A stretch of DNA of 64,000 nucleotides from Luminiphilus sp. (GTDB taxonomy: Bacteria > Pseudomonadota > Gammaproteobacteria > Pseudomonadales > Halieaceae), in the NCBI GenBank assembly GCA_016779445.1, contig JADHNP010000002.1, positions 1 through 64,000 of the forward strand, in the 5' to 3' direction. Position 1 is the stretch's first letter. Each line of letters starts with the position of its first letter. Positions 8,529 to 17,055 of this stretch are shown piece by piece. Made by a program: the position numbers and the translations under genes. The notes below the pieces were generated by a model. That model worked only from the letters and a program-made list of their open reading frames with translations, was not told the DNA's origin and did no database searches.

Positions 8529-9475
8529 TGACCAGAGTCTTAGTGCTTGGCGCAACGGGAGATCAAGGCCATCCCCTCATCACGCGCTTGCTAAAAGCGG
8601 GCTTGACGCCCATCGCCGCCCTGCGCAATCCCGATGCTTTTCAGGGCACAGAGTTTGCCCATGTCGAAACTGTGCAGGCGGATCTCTACGACACTCAGTC
8701 TATGATTGACGCGGCACGTGGCATAGACGCTATCGCCGCGCACCTGCCATTTGTTTTTGATCGCGAAAATGCCGCATCGCTGGGCAATAATATCGCGGCC
8801 GCAGCGACAAAAAATGACGTTAAGAAAATTATCTTCAACACCAGTTGTTTTGTGGCCGACAAGAATAATGACAATCCTGCGCATGATGGGCGCCGCGATA
8901 TTGAACAGGCGATTATTGACAGCGAGACCGCATACGCCATATTCGAACCCAAGGTGTTTATGGATAATCTTATCCGCGGCTGGAACAAACCAGCGATCGT
9001 CAATCAAGGCATATTTGCTTATCCAGCCAAGCCAGATTTACTTATTTCATGGATTTGTCTAGACGATGTCGCCGCTTATATGGTGGAAGCGCTTACCCGA
9101 GATGACATCCCGAATGGTCGTTATGCAATTGGCGGGCCAGAAGCCTTGGTGGGCGATCAAGTTGCCGAACGCCTGAGCAAGGTGGCAGGAAAGGCGATTA
9201 CTTTTAATAGCCTTACACCCGACCAGTTTGCCTCCGGTATGAGCCTGTTGGTTACCGGCTCAGCGCAAGTAGAGCCGCTATCAATCTACGATAGGATGGC
9301 AGGATTTTATCGATTTTATAACGGGCAAGAAGTTTCTCCCTTGATCGCTGACAATGACAATATCAACAGCATCTTTAGGCATCGGCCTGCTTCGCTCGAG
9401 CAGTGGGCAGAACAACAAGACTGGACGGATCCTACCGACCCCGCGCTCAAAGTTAGAATGGCGGGGCTGGCTTAA
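8528..9475 (+). CDS. NmrA-like NAD(P)-binding atypical short-chain dehydrogenase
   Basis: This 315-residue protein has an N-terminal Rossmann motif (VLVLGATGDQG, residues 4-14), an NmrA-type NADP-binding beginning, and a conserved Asp in ADLYD. The usual catalytic YxxxK of classical SDRs is not evident, which suits the NmrA group, whose members act as redox sensors or as reductases. The gene starts at the last base of the upstream flavoprotein stop codon, so translation is coupled. A hairpin with flanking A and T tracts (9548-9575) may end the transcript. The specific reaction is unknown. Confidence 0.8.
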   Translation: MTRVLVLGATGDQGHPLITRLLKAGLTPIAALRNPDAFQGTEFAHVETVQADLYDTQSMIDAARGIDAIAAHLPFVFDRENAASLGNNIAAAATKNDVKKIIFNTSCFVADKNNDNPAHDGRRDIEQAIIDSETAYAIFEPKVFMDNLIRGWNKPAIVNQGIFAYPAKPDLLISWICLDDVAAYMVEALTRDDIPNGRYAIGGPEALVGDQVAERLSKVAGKAITFNSLTPDQFASGMSLLVTGSAQVEPLSIYDRMAGFYRFYNGQEVSPLIADNDNINSIFRHRPASLEQWAEQQDWTDPTDPALKVRMAGLA

Positions 9476-9752
9476 CGAGCAACTACACAGTATTACCCAG
9501 CTGCAAAGCGGCCTTTTACGTCTAATTTTTTGTGGTGAACTGGTTCAAAAAGTAGCGTTACGCCGGCTTACTTTTGAAAAGACAGCGGCAGTCTCCTTGA
9601 AAATAATGCTTTAACAGCTATCTACACCGCGGTTGTATAAGACCGACAAGTAAAAAGTTCCGCGGGCTAGGTATCTTAATGCGCTCAAGCGCCACGCTAG
9701 TTCTGAGTGCCTTCGCATTACCTTTATCCAAAAATAAATAAACACTTGCCCG
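9476..9752. other. Intergenic region ahead of imuB, no gene recognised
   Basis: No convincing reading frame is seen. The stretch holds two terminator-like hairpins after the NmrA-like gene. One is a short one, GCTGC-AAA-GCGGC (9500-9512), before TTTT. The other is longer, at 9548-9575. AT-rich DNA then leads into the SOS palindrome at 9753. A typical SOS mutagenesis operon would have imuA in this place; nothing resembling it is present. Confidence 0.45.
9548..9575 (+). terminator. Possible intrinsic terminator after the NmrA-like gene
   Basis: AAAAGTA pairs with TACTTTT across a 14-nt loop. With one bulged A the stem extends by TTC/GAA. The A-rich left arm and T-rich right arm could work in both directions. 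It lies 72 bp after the stop codon. The stem is AT-rich, so efficiency is uncertain. Confidence 0.35.
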
Positions 9753-9798
9753 CATCACACCATACTACTGTATAAAAATACAGTAGTATGGTGTGATG
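9753..9798. repeat. Perfect 21-bp inverted repeat around the imuB SOS box
   Basis: The arms 9753-9773 and 9778-9798 are exact reverse complements separated only by AAAA. The LexA box is the centre and the imuB ATG (9796-9798) is the last triplet of the right arm. A LexA site needs only about 20 bp, so the extra 13 bp on each side is unexplained by LexA binding. Confidence 0.9.
9766..9785 (+). promoter_or_regulatory. LexA (SOS) box of imuB
   Basis: TACTGTATAAAAATACAGTA fits the gammaproteobacterial LexA consensus CTG-N10-CAG with flanking TA on both sides. It ends only 10 bp before the imuB ATG. The box would cover the promoter: TTGCCC at 9746-9751 could be a -35, with TGTATA at 9769-9774 as -10 (17-bp spacer). 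Induction by DNA damage is inferred from the site. Confidence 0.85.
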
Positions 9799-11238
9799 GC
9801 GCTCTGGCTCTGTCTACGTTTCGATGCACTCCCTTTGGAGGCTCTGCTAACACCGCAGAGCCTGCATAACGATATGGCGCTAGTAGTGATCAGCCAACGA
9901 CAGGTTCTAATCTGCAATGAATTTGCCCAACTAGCAGGTGTGGTGCCGGGGCAAAGTATTAACACAGCACAAACATTGCTCGCACACCAAAAAAATCGTT
10001 TTTGGGAGCGCTCTCCTGAGGCAGAAAATATCCTATTACAACAATTACTGGGCTGGGCTTACGGAATTTCACCGCATCTGCAGCAATGGCAGGATAATGC
10101 CCTGATGATTGAAATCGGCAGCTGCCTTCGTCTTCATCATGGCCTGAATAAACTCCTGAGACGTGTCGATGCCGAAATAGGCTTGCGCGGACTCACGGTG
10201 GCAAAAGGCGTAGCAGAAACCCGTACCGCGGCCTGGCTTTTGAGTCATGCCGATCCGTATTTAAGCTGCCAGGCAGAGTTGCCTCTCGAAGAGCGCATTG
10301 CCCCACTGCCCCTGACGCTATTGGTGACAGAGTTTCCGCAGCTTGTGACACGACTTGAGAAAGCTGGCATCACACAATTTTCGCATTTACTCCGCATCTC
10401 TCTACCTGAGTTGGGTAAACGATGTGGCGGGCTTTTTATAAATTGGCTGGATCGCCTTATGGGGCGCCAGCAGGAACCCGTCATCGTCTATGAACCACCT
10501 CGATACTTTAAAGATACGCTTTGGTTTGGCTTTGATATTCACAATCAGCAGGAACTCCATCCAGCCATGGAGCGCTTGCTTGATCACTTCTGTCTATTTC
10601 TGAAAAACACTCAACTCACCTGCGGCATGATCGAGTGGCAATATTTACAACGACAGGGTTCCGGCGAATCACTCAAAGTTTTTTCAGAAGCGGCTCAGCA
10701 GCAAGCCGGGCGGTGGCTTGATCTTTCCTGCCTGCAATTAGAAAAGCAAACCCTGCCAAAAGACGTTGAGGGTCTCTCACTTATAGTCGAGCAATTGCAA
10801 GAAAACTCACCGCCATCAACAGATTTATTTCATGCAGATGTCAGTCGTATTTCACGATATGAACTGGCCGACCGCCTACGCAGTCGACTTGGGCTCAAAG
10901 CAGTTGGATACATCGACTACCGCGAAGAACACTTACCCGAAGAGGCCGTTGTGAAAACGCATTCGCTAATATCGCCACAGGACAGGAATATCACACCCAT
11001 TGGACAACGCCCATTCTGGCTATTCCCTGAGCCTCACCCTATCCACCAGACAGCACAGCAACTTTTCTGGAACGGCGTATTGGAGATTCTGCATGGTCCG
11101 GAGCGAATTGAAGATCACTGGTGGAGCATTCCTGTCAGCCGTGACTACTACATCGCCTGCACACCACAAAAACAACCTGTTTGGATCTATCAGGACAGGC
11201 ATACCCGACGCTGGTACTTACACGGACTTTTTGCCTGA
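9796..11238 (+). CDS. imuB: ImuB, Y-family polymerase-like SOS mutagenesis protein
   Basis: This 480-residue Y-family protein without polymerase activity recruits DnaE2 to the beta clamp for mutagenic repair after damage. The start LWLCLRFDALPLEALL is the usual ImuB N-terminus, in which the acidic catalytic residues of DinB are lost. The palm, fingers and little-finger region runs to about residue 330, and RPFWLFPEP (about 395-403) is the conserved C-terminal element of the family. The ATG at 9796 is chosen over the GTG at 9793 because of this N-terminus. No Shine-Dalgarno precedes it; the LexA box is 10 bp away, so the mRNA is probably nearly leaderless. imuA is not present upstream, and dnaE2 lies beyond an oppositely oriented lipocalin gene. 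Confidence 0.9.
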   Translation: MALWLCLRFDALPLEALLTPQSLHNDMALVVISQRQVLICNEFAQLAGVVPGQSINTAQTLLAHQKNRFWERSPEAENILLQQLLGWAYGISPHLQQWQDNALMIEIGSCLRLHHGLNKLLRRVDAEIGLRGLTVAKGVAETRTAAWLLSHADPYLSCQAELPLEERIAPLPLTLLVTEFPQLVTRLEKAGITQFSHLLRISLPELGKRCGGLFINWLDRLMGRQQEPVIVYEPPRYFKDTLWFGFDIHNQQELHPAMERLLDHFCLFLKNTQLTCGMIEWQYLQRQGSGESLKVFSEAAQQQAGRWLDLSCLQLEKQTLPKDVEGLSLIVEQLQENSPPSTDLFHADVSRISRYELADRLRSRLGLKAVGYIDYREEHLPEEAVVKTHSLISPQDRNITPIGQRPFWLFPEPHPIHQTAQQLFWNGVLEILHGPERIEDHWWSIPVSRDYYIACTPQKQPVWIYQDRHTRRWYLHGLFA

Positions 11239-11414
11239 AAGTAATGAGACGTCCCTCATCATTGAAACACCGCGCTGATTCGCTGCATATCATCTGATAT
11301 TGAGGCAACCTCGCACCACAATACCGCAACTGTTATATCGGAGCGGCAGATCTGGGAGCGCGGTTAACCGCTCACATCCATCGGCTATTTCAGTGACCCA
11401 GACAGGGGCGATGA

Positions 11415-11936
11415 CTACAACCACACCAAGTCGTCGGGCGCAAAACCCAACTTTGTGATCGTCTCCAGAAACTCGTTACGCAGCGTGTCACTGACCTGCG
11501 GTGATCGTGAAAGTAGCCATAAATACTCGCGATTAAACCCTGAGACAAAAGCGTGCTCATAATTTTCTCCGAGTTCAAATACGATATAGCTGCCGTAAAA
11601 AGGGCCAAAAAAGGAGACCTTCAAGTGGGCGACTGTGGAGGAGTCGACAAAACGCGCCACACCCTCAGCCTCTCGCCAGCGCGCCTCTTCTTGATCAAAG
11701 CCTCGATTCAAAACGGCGATACTGCCATCAGGGTTCGCGCGATAGGTCGCCGTGACCTCACTTAAGCCTCGTTCAAAGCTGTGGTCGAGCCTGGCTATCT
11801 CATACCAAGTGCCCAGATAACGCTCCTGATCAAAATCCGTAACAGGCTCAATACCCTCGGGAATTCCGGTACAACCCATTAATACGAGGCAGAACATGCC
11901 AACCAATCCATAGCGTAATCGTCGTATTTTGCTCAT
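11415..11936 (-). CDS. blc: Outer-membrane lipoprotein lipocalin (Blc family)
   Basis: This 173-residue lipocalin has a lipobox (LVLMGC, Cys about 22), the lipocalin GTWYEIARLDHSFERGL signature just after it, and the conserved YLWLLSRSP strand near the C-terminus. Bacterial Blc proteins are outer-membrane lipoproteins binding fatty acids or lysophospholipids and often respond to envelope stress. I place the start at the ATG at 11936, because GAGGAG lies 7 bp ahead of it; an in-frame TTG 15 bp further up lacks such a site. The gene sits between imuB and dnaE2 on the other strand, breaking up what is usually one operon. It is divergent from dnaE2, so its promoter shares the 149-bp gap with the second LexA box. 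Confidence 0.92.
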   Translation of the reverse strand: MSKIRRLRYGLVGMFCLVLMGCTGIPEGIEPVTDFDQERYLGTWYEIARLDHSFERGLSEVTATYRANPDGSIAVLNRGFDQEEARWREAEGVARFVDSSTVAHLKVSFFGPFYGSYIVFELGENYEHAFVSGFNREYLWLLSRSPQVSDTLRNEFLETITKLGFAPDDLVWL

Positions 11937-12060
11937 CACTGTTCTCCTCAAAATCTATACCTTAAGGTTGGCGCCGCAGACCTTTCAAACCGGATCTTGC
12001 AAAAATAGTCTACGCCATTTCTGCAAACCTCTTTTCAACTACAGTCATACCTCGCTAAAA

Positions 12061-12080
12061 TACTGTTTATTTATACAGTA
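12061..12080 (+). promoter_or_regulatory. LexA (SOS) box of dnaE2
   Basis: TACTGTTTATTTATACAGTA again matches CTG-N10-CAG with TA flanks, and the outer AA/TT extend the symmetry. It ends 5 bp before the dnaE2 ATG. A possible promoter is TTCAAC, a 16-bp spacer, then TAAAAT ending at 12060, which would place the transcript start inside the box, about 19 nt before the ATG. The divergent lipocalin gene may also be affected. Confidence 0.85.
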
Positions 12081-12085
12081 TTCTA

Positions 12086-15000
12086 ATGTACGCCGAATTA
12101 CACTGCCTGAGCCACTACAGCTTCTTGCGTGGCGCCTCTGCCCCGGATGAACTGGTAAGACGCGCTGCCAACTGCGGATACCGGGCACTGGCCATCACGG
12201 ATGAGTGTTCTTTGGCCGGCGTTGTCAAAGCACACGTGGCCGCCAAGGAACACGGCATCAAATTAATTATCGGCAGCGAATTTACGTTAACCGAAGGTGT
12301 CAGACTAGTTGCTCTGGCACCCAGCCGGGCAGCGTATGGAGAGCTATCAGGACTGATCAGTCGCGTCAGAAGGCGCAGCAACAAGGGAGAATATACCGCC
12401 CACTTGCGCGACATCATTTTTCACCTCAAACGCTGTCTACTGATTCTGCTACCTGATGACACAGATAAACAGCATATTCATCTGCAACAACTGGCAAGAC
12501 TCTGTAAAGGTCGTGTGTGGATCGGGATCAGTCGTCTACTCGGTAATGATGAATGGCGACGTTTCAAACACCGTTATCACATAGCTCAAACACTGCAGGT
12601 ACCAATGGTCGCCTGTGGTGAAGTGCAGATGCACATTGCAAAGCGAAAAGCACTGCACGACGTACTCACTGCCATCCGAATCCAAACCCCTATTCAACGG
12701 TTAGGTCCCCGGCGACTGATCAATAGCCAACAACATCTGCGTACGTTGAACGTAATTACTTCGCTGTACCCGGAAACGCTGATAGAGGAAACCTGTGTCA
12801 TTGCCCAGAAATGTGATTTCAGTCTCGATGAACTACGTTATGAATATCCAGCAGAAGTCGTCCCCACAAACCACACTGCTAACAGTTATCTCCGGCAAGA
12901 AGTGTCCTCTGGCGCAAAACGCCGGTGGCCAACGGGCATCCCTGATCACATTAAACAACGCATCCATCATGAACTGGATCTCATTACAGAGCTGTCCTAT
13001 GAATATTACTTTCTGACGGTATATGACATCGTCAGGTTCGCCCGATCTCGCGGCATTCTTTGCCAGGGAAGAGGCTCCGCTGCCAATTCTGTTGTCTGCT
13101 ATTGCCTACACATCACGGAAGTTTCTCCTGATCAGATCTCACTGCTATTCGAACGTTTTATCTCACGAGAAAGAGATGAACCTCCTGACATTGATGTGGA
13201 CTTCGAACACGAAAGGCGCGAAGAAGTCATTCAATATATCTATAAAAAATATAGCCGGCGTCGCGCCGCACTGGCAGCTACCGTAATCACCTATCGTTCT
13301 CGCAGCGCCGTGCGGGATGTTGGCAAAGCCATGGGCCTTGATTCGGTTTTTATCGATGAACTAGCCAATTCTCTGGCCTGGTGGAATCGCGAACGAGAAC
13401 TGGCCAGCCGCTTCCAACAACAAGGCCTGCCTCGCTCGGGAGAATTGGCAACACACTTTCTGAGCAGAGTTCAGGAAATTATGGGCTTTCCGCGTCATCT
13501 CTCTCAGCATGTCGGAGGCTTTGTCATCAGTCGCAATCCCATCTCCAATCTCGTTCCGGTAGAAAATGCCAGCATGCCGGATCGCACTGTCATTCAATGG
13601 GATAAAGAAGATATCGAAGCGCTGGGGCTGTTAAAGGTCGATATTCTTGCGCTGGGCATGCTCTCCGCCATTCGTAAAACACTGGAGATGATCAGCAGAG
13701 ATCACGCTGACATTCAGTGTATGCAGGATATTCCCAAAGACGATGCTGCAACTTATCGTATGCTACAAAAAGCCGACACGCTCGGTGTATTCCAAATCGA
13801 ATCCCGGGCGCAAATGTCGATGCTGCCACGACTAAAACCCGCCTGTTTTTATGACCTGGTTATCGAGATCGCCATTGTCCGACCAGGACCCATTCAAGGC
13901 GATATGGTTCACCCTTATCTACGACGTAAAGCCGGTCTTGAGTCGATCAGCTACCCCAGCAAAGAAATCGAATCGGTGTTGTCACGCACCTTAGGAGTGC
14001 CCATTTTTCAGGAGCAAGTGATTCGATTAGCCATGGTGGCAGCAGGATTCACAGGAGGTGAAGCCGATGCCCTCCGGCGGGCTATCAGCAACTGGGGAAA
14101 GAACAGCAAATTGCTCTCTTTTGAGCAAAAACTTAAGCAGGGTATGACAAGAAAAGGGTACTCCCCCGAATTCGCAGACCGCCTTTTCAATCAGATAAAA
14201 GGTTTTGGCGGCTATGGTTTTCCAGAGTCACACTCCGCCAGCTTTGCACTGCTGGCCTACATTTCAGCCTGGCTCAAATGCCATCACCCCGCAGCCTTTT
14301 ATGTGGGTTTACTCAACAGTCAACCAATGGGTTTTTACTCTCCTTCACAACTGATACAGGACGCACGCAGACACGACATTCTGATATTGCCCATCGATGT
14401 CAATCGCAGTTCATGGGATCACCAACTATTATCCCCTGCAGACCGTCATCAGCCTCCGATCAGACTGGGGCTAAGATTAATCAAAGGGCTCAGTGAGGCC
14501 TCTGCCAAACAAATCGAAGAGGCGCGTCGAGTCCAACCCTTCATTAATGTGGCTGATTTACGACAGCGAACATCTCTGGATCGTGGAAGTATGGAGGCTT
14601 TGGCCGCAGCCGATGCGCTTTCAAGTATCAGCGGACATCGCTATCAGTCCCACTGGCAAACAATGGCTCTCGAAGACCAGCGCCCACTGTTAGCAAGCGC
14701 CTCATCCCTACCGCATCAATCTGATGATATGCCGCTCACTGCACCGAGTTTGATTGAAGAGGTTATCGCGGATTATCAAAGCACCGGTGTCACTCTGCGT
14801 GCACATCCGCTGGCACTGCTGCGTAAACAGAAGCCTTTCAGCCAGTGCCAACAACAAAAAGGCCTCGAAAAACTCAATAACCACCGTTTTGTTCGAGTGG
14901 CTGGCCTGGTGACCTGCCGCCAACGCCCGGGTACTGCTTCAGGAGTCGTATTTCTGACGCTGGAAGATGAGACAGGAAACATCAACGTGGTTGTCTGGCC

Positions 15001-15166
15001 TGCCGTACAGGAGCGACATCGTCAGGCCTTAATGACAGCACAGCTCTTACTGGTAAAAGGTACGATCGAATCTCGCGAAGGGGTAGTACATGTGATTGCC
15101 AGCACCCTTGAGAATCACAGTGACAGCCTAACCGCACTGGCTATTCAATCCAGAGATTTTCACTAG
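12086..15166 (+). CDS. dnaE2: Error-prone DNA polymerase III alpha subunit DnaE2 (ImuC)
   Basis: This 1026-residue C-family polymerase is the catalytic partner of ImuB in SOS translesion synthesis. The PHP domain opens the protein (MYAELHCLSHYSFLRGAS). The palm shows GRGSAANSVV and the catalytic triad region PDIDVDF (367-373, D368 and D370 among the metal ligands). The helix-hairpin-helix region and a C-terminal OB-fold (about 930-1010, VRVAGLVTCRQRPGTASG) follow. The length is typical of DnaE2, shorter than replicative DnaE. The start is fixed by the conserved N-terminus, even though only 5 bp separate it from the LexA box and no ribosome site is visible. It is transcribed alone, unlike the common imuA-imuB-dnaE2 operon. 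Confidence 0.94.
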   Translation: MYAELHCLSHYSFLRGASAPDELVRRAANCGYRALAITDECSLAGVVKAHVAAKEHGIKLIIGSEFTLTEGVRLVALAPSRAAYGELSGLISRVRRRSNKGEYTAHLRDIIFHLKRCLLILLPDDTDKQHIHLQQLARLCKGRVWIGISRLLGNDEWRRFKHRYHIAQTLQVPMVACGEVQMHIAKRKALHDVLTAIRIQTPIQRLGPRRLINSQQHLRTLNVITSLYPETLIEETCVIAQKCDFSLDELRYEYPAEVVPTNHTANSYLRQEVSSGAKRRWPTGIPDHIKQRIHHELDLITELSYEYYFLTVYDIVRFARSRGILCQGRGSAANSVVCYCLHITEVSPDQISLLFERFISRERDEPPDIDVDFEHERREEVIQYIYKKYSRRRAALAATVITYRSRSAVRDVGKAMGLDSVFIDELANSLAWWNRERELASRFQQQGLPRSGELATHFLSRVQEIMGFPRHLSQHVGGFVISRNPISNLVPVENASMPDRTVIQWDKEDIEALGLLKVDILALGMLSAIRKTLEMISRDHADIQCMQDIPKDDAATYRMLQKADTLGVFQIESRAQMSMLPRLKPACFYDLVIEIAIVRPGPIQGDMVHPYLRRKAGLESISYPSKEIESVLSRTLGVPIFQEQVIRLAMVAAGFTGGEADALRRAISNWGKNSKLLSFEQKLKQGMTRKGYSPEFADRLFNQIKGFGGYGFPESHSASFALLAYISAWLKCHHPAAFYVGLLNSQPMGFYSPSQLIQDARRHDILILPIDVNRSSWDHQLLSPADRHQPPIRLGLRLIKGLSEASAKQIEEARRVQPFINVADLRQRTSLDRGSMEALAAADALSSISGHRYQSHWQTMALEDQRPLLASASSLPHQSDDMPLTAPSLIEEVIADYQSTGVTLRAHPLALLRKQKPFSQCQQQKGLEKLNNHRFVRVAGLVTCRQRPGTASGVVFLTLEDETGNINVVVWPAVQERHRQALMTAQLLLVKGTIESREGVVHVIASTLENHSDSLTALAIQSRDFH

Positions 15167-15173
15167 GAAGCGA

Positions 15174-15371
15174 CTAATCACTGTCGGAGCGCACCTCAGC
15201 CTCCAACCATCCACCCGCTGACTCCCTCAATCTGAATTCAATAGGGCGGCAACAAACCTGGCAGTCTTCTACATATTCCCCGCCTACATCCTCCGGGTTC
15301 AACAAGACCTCGATGCCTTCACCACAATAAGGACAGTAAACACTGCTCTCCTGCAAGCCGTGCGCTGTCAT
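15174..15371 (-). CDS. CPXCG-motif cysteine-rich small protein
   Basis: This 65-residue protein has two Cys pairs, CPYC (13-16) and CQVCC (37-41), spaced as in a zinc ribbon. It belongs to the small CPXCG family, whose function is unknown. I use the ATG at 15371, which lies 4 bp after the stop of the monooxygenase gene; a longer frame would run deep into that gene. The two are probably cotranscribed. The C-terminus is acidic. Confidence 0.82.
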   Translation of the reverse strand: MTAHGLQESSVYCPYCGEGIEVLLNPEDVGGEYVEDCQVCCRPIEFRLRESAGGWLEAEVRSDSD

Positions 15372-15375
15372 GTGA

Positions 15376-16914
15376 CTACCCCACTTCCTCCAGCGCAGAC
15401 ACAGCTGCAGATGACGCCGCTGGCTCAAACACCAAAGCACTGTCGGCGATGGGGTCATCCCGGAACATCTTACGGTCCTTGCGATAGTCCTGGGGGTTTA
15501 TCCAGGGCATGCGATCACCTTGCCTGGGGAATCGATGCATGACTCGCTGCATGTAACCGGCGGAAAAATCATCTATCCAAAATCGCCGGCTCATCGTGGC
15601 GGCCAGATCCTCTGAGATCCGCGGGGTAGCCGTCTTCATACCCTCGGTACGCATATGATTGAGTAAACGACACAACCAAGTCGCTATCAGGTCAGCTCGC
15701 AGCGTCCATGACGCATTGATATAGCCAAAGGTGTGCACCATGTTCGGAATGTTAGAACACATCATGCCCTTGTAAGTCCATTCGTTTGCGAGATCGATCG
15801 CTTCACCATCCAGGGTGAACTCAGCCCCACCCAGCATGACCAGCTCCAAGCCGGTCGCACAAACGATGACGTCGGCGTCGAGATGCTCGCCCGACACCAG
15901 TTCGACACCTCGATCAGTAATTTTTTCAATGTGATCCGTGGCCACCGACGCCTTCCCCGATTGAATAGCTCGGAATAAGTCATCATCAGGCACCAGACAC
16001 AGTCGCTGGTCCCACGGATTGTAGCTAGGCGTAAAGTGCTTCTCGATGTCGACCAACCCACCGATTTCCTCTCGCACCTTCTTAAGCAGGGACCGTTTCA
16101 CTATCCCCGGAGCAACTCGGGTCAGCCGGTACATCCACTGCTGCCAAAGCGTATTGCGCCAACGCACAATGTTGTAAGCGAGCTGGGGAGGCAAATAACG
16201 TCTCAACCAATTAGCGAGGCCATCCACAGAGGGCCGCGAGATAACGTAGGTGGGCGAGCGCTGCAGCATCGTCACGTGTGCGGCCTTACGAGACATATTG
16301 GGGACTAGGGTCATAGCCGTGGCGCCCGAACCAATGACTACCACCTTCTTATCTTCATACTCCACGGAATCCGGCCAGAACTGAGGATGAATCCATTCGC
16401 CTCGAAAGTTTGACTTGCCCTCAAATTCTGGCTCATATCCTTGCTCGTAGCTGTAATAGCCCGCACACATCATCAGAACACCGCATCGATAGTGCCGGAT
16501 GCCCTCTAGGGTCTCCACACTCAGCTGCCACTGGCCGCGCTCACTGCACCAGTCGGCTGACACCAGCTTTTGACGAAAACGAATATGATCGCTGATACGA
16601 TACTCATCAGCGGTATCGTTAACATAGCTCAGGATAGAAGGGCCGTCCGCGATGGTCTTCTCTGCCTCCCAAGGCTTAAAGTCATAACCCAACGTATGCA
16701 TGTCGCTATCAGACCGTATTCCCGGATAACGGAATAGATCCCAGGTACCACCAATCGCGTCTCTTCTTTCCAGAAGCACGAAACTTCGATCTGGACAATC
16801 TCTCTGCAGCCGCACTGCGGTGCCGATACCCGACAAACCTGCTCCAATGATGATCACATCAAAGCATTCCGCATCGGCGATCAATGGCTCTGTTATTTTG
16901 ACCTCTGAGTTCAT
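15376..16914 (-). CDS. Flavin-containing Baeyer-Villiger monooxygenase
   Basis: This 512-residue class B flavoprotein monooxygenase has the FAD motif IIGAGLSGIG (22-31). It has the Baeyer-Villiger fingerprint FxGxxxHxxxWP at FRGEWIHPQFWP (170-181) and a second, NADPH-binding motif VVVIGSGATA (191-200). Such enzymes insert oxygen into ketones to give esters or lactones, or oxidise soft heteroatoms (EthA-like). The substrate is unknown. A small zinc-ribbon gene follows after 4 bp. Upstream, the odd palindrome AAGAC-C-GTCTT (16966-16976) may be a regulator site. Confidence 0.9.
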   Translation of the reverse strand: MNSEVKITEPLIADAECFDVIIIGAGLSGIGTAVRLQRDCPDRSFVLLERRDAIGGTWDLFRYPGIRSDSDMHTLGYDFKPWEAEKTIADGPSILSYVNDTADEYRISDHIRFRQKLVSADWCSERGQWQLSVETLEGIRHYRCGVLMMCAGYYSYEQGYEPEFEGKSNFRGEWIHPQFWPDSVEYEDKKVVVIGSGATAMTLVPNMSRKAAHVTMLQRSPTYVISRPSVDGLANWLRRYLPPQLAYNIVRWRNTLWQQWMYRLTRVAPGIVKRSLLKKVREEIGGLVDIEKHFTPSYNPWDQRLCLVPDDDLFRAIQSGKASVATDHIEKITDRGVELVSGEHLDADVIVCATGLELVMLGGAEFTLDGEAIDLANEWTYKGMMCSNIPNMVHTFGYINASWTLRADLIATWLCRLLNHMRTEGMKTATPRISEDLAATMSRRFWIDDFSAGYMQRVMHRFPRQGDRMPWINPQDYRKDRKMFRDDPIADSALVFEPAASSAAVSALEEVG

Positions 16915-17055
16915 GACGCACTCCTACGGGACTTCCCGCGCTTTGACCTCGACACTTTCTTCATAAAGACCGTCTTAAACACCATGTGAGGCGGCTGCTG
17001 ACGCCACTCTAGCGGTTTTGGTATGCGGCGGTACTAACATTGCTCTACCGCCCAT

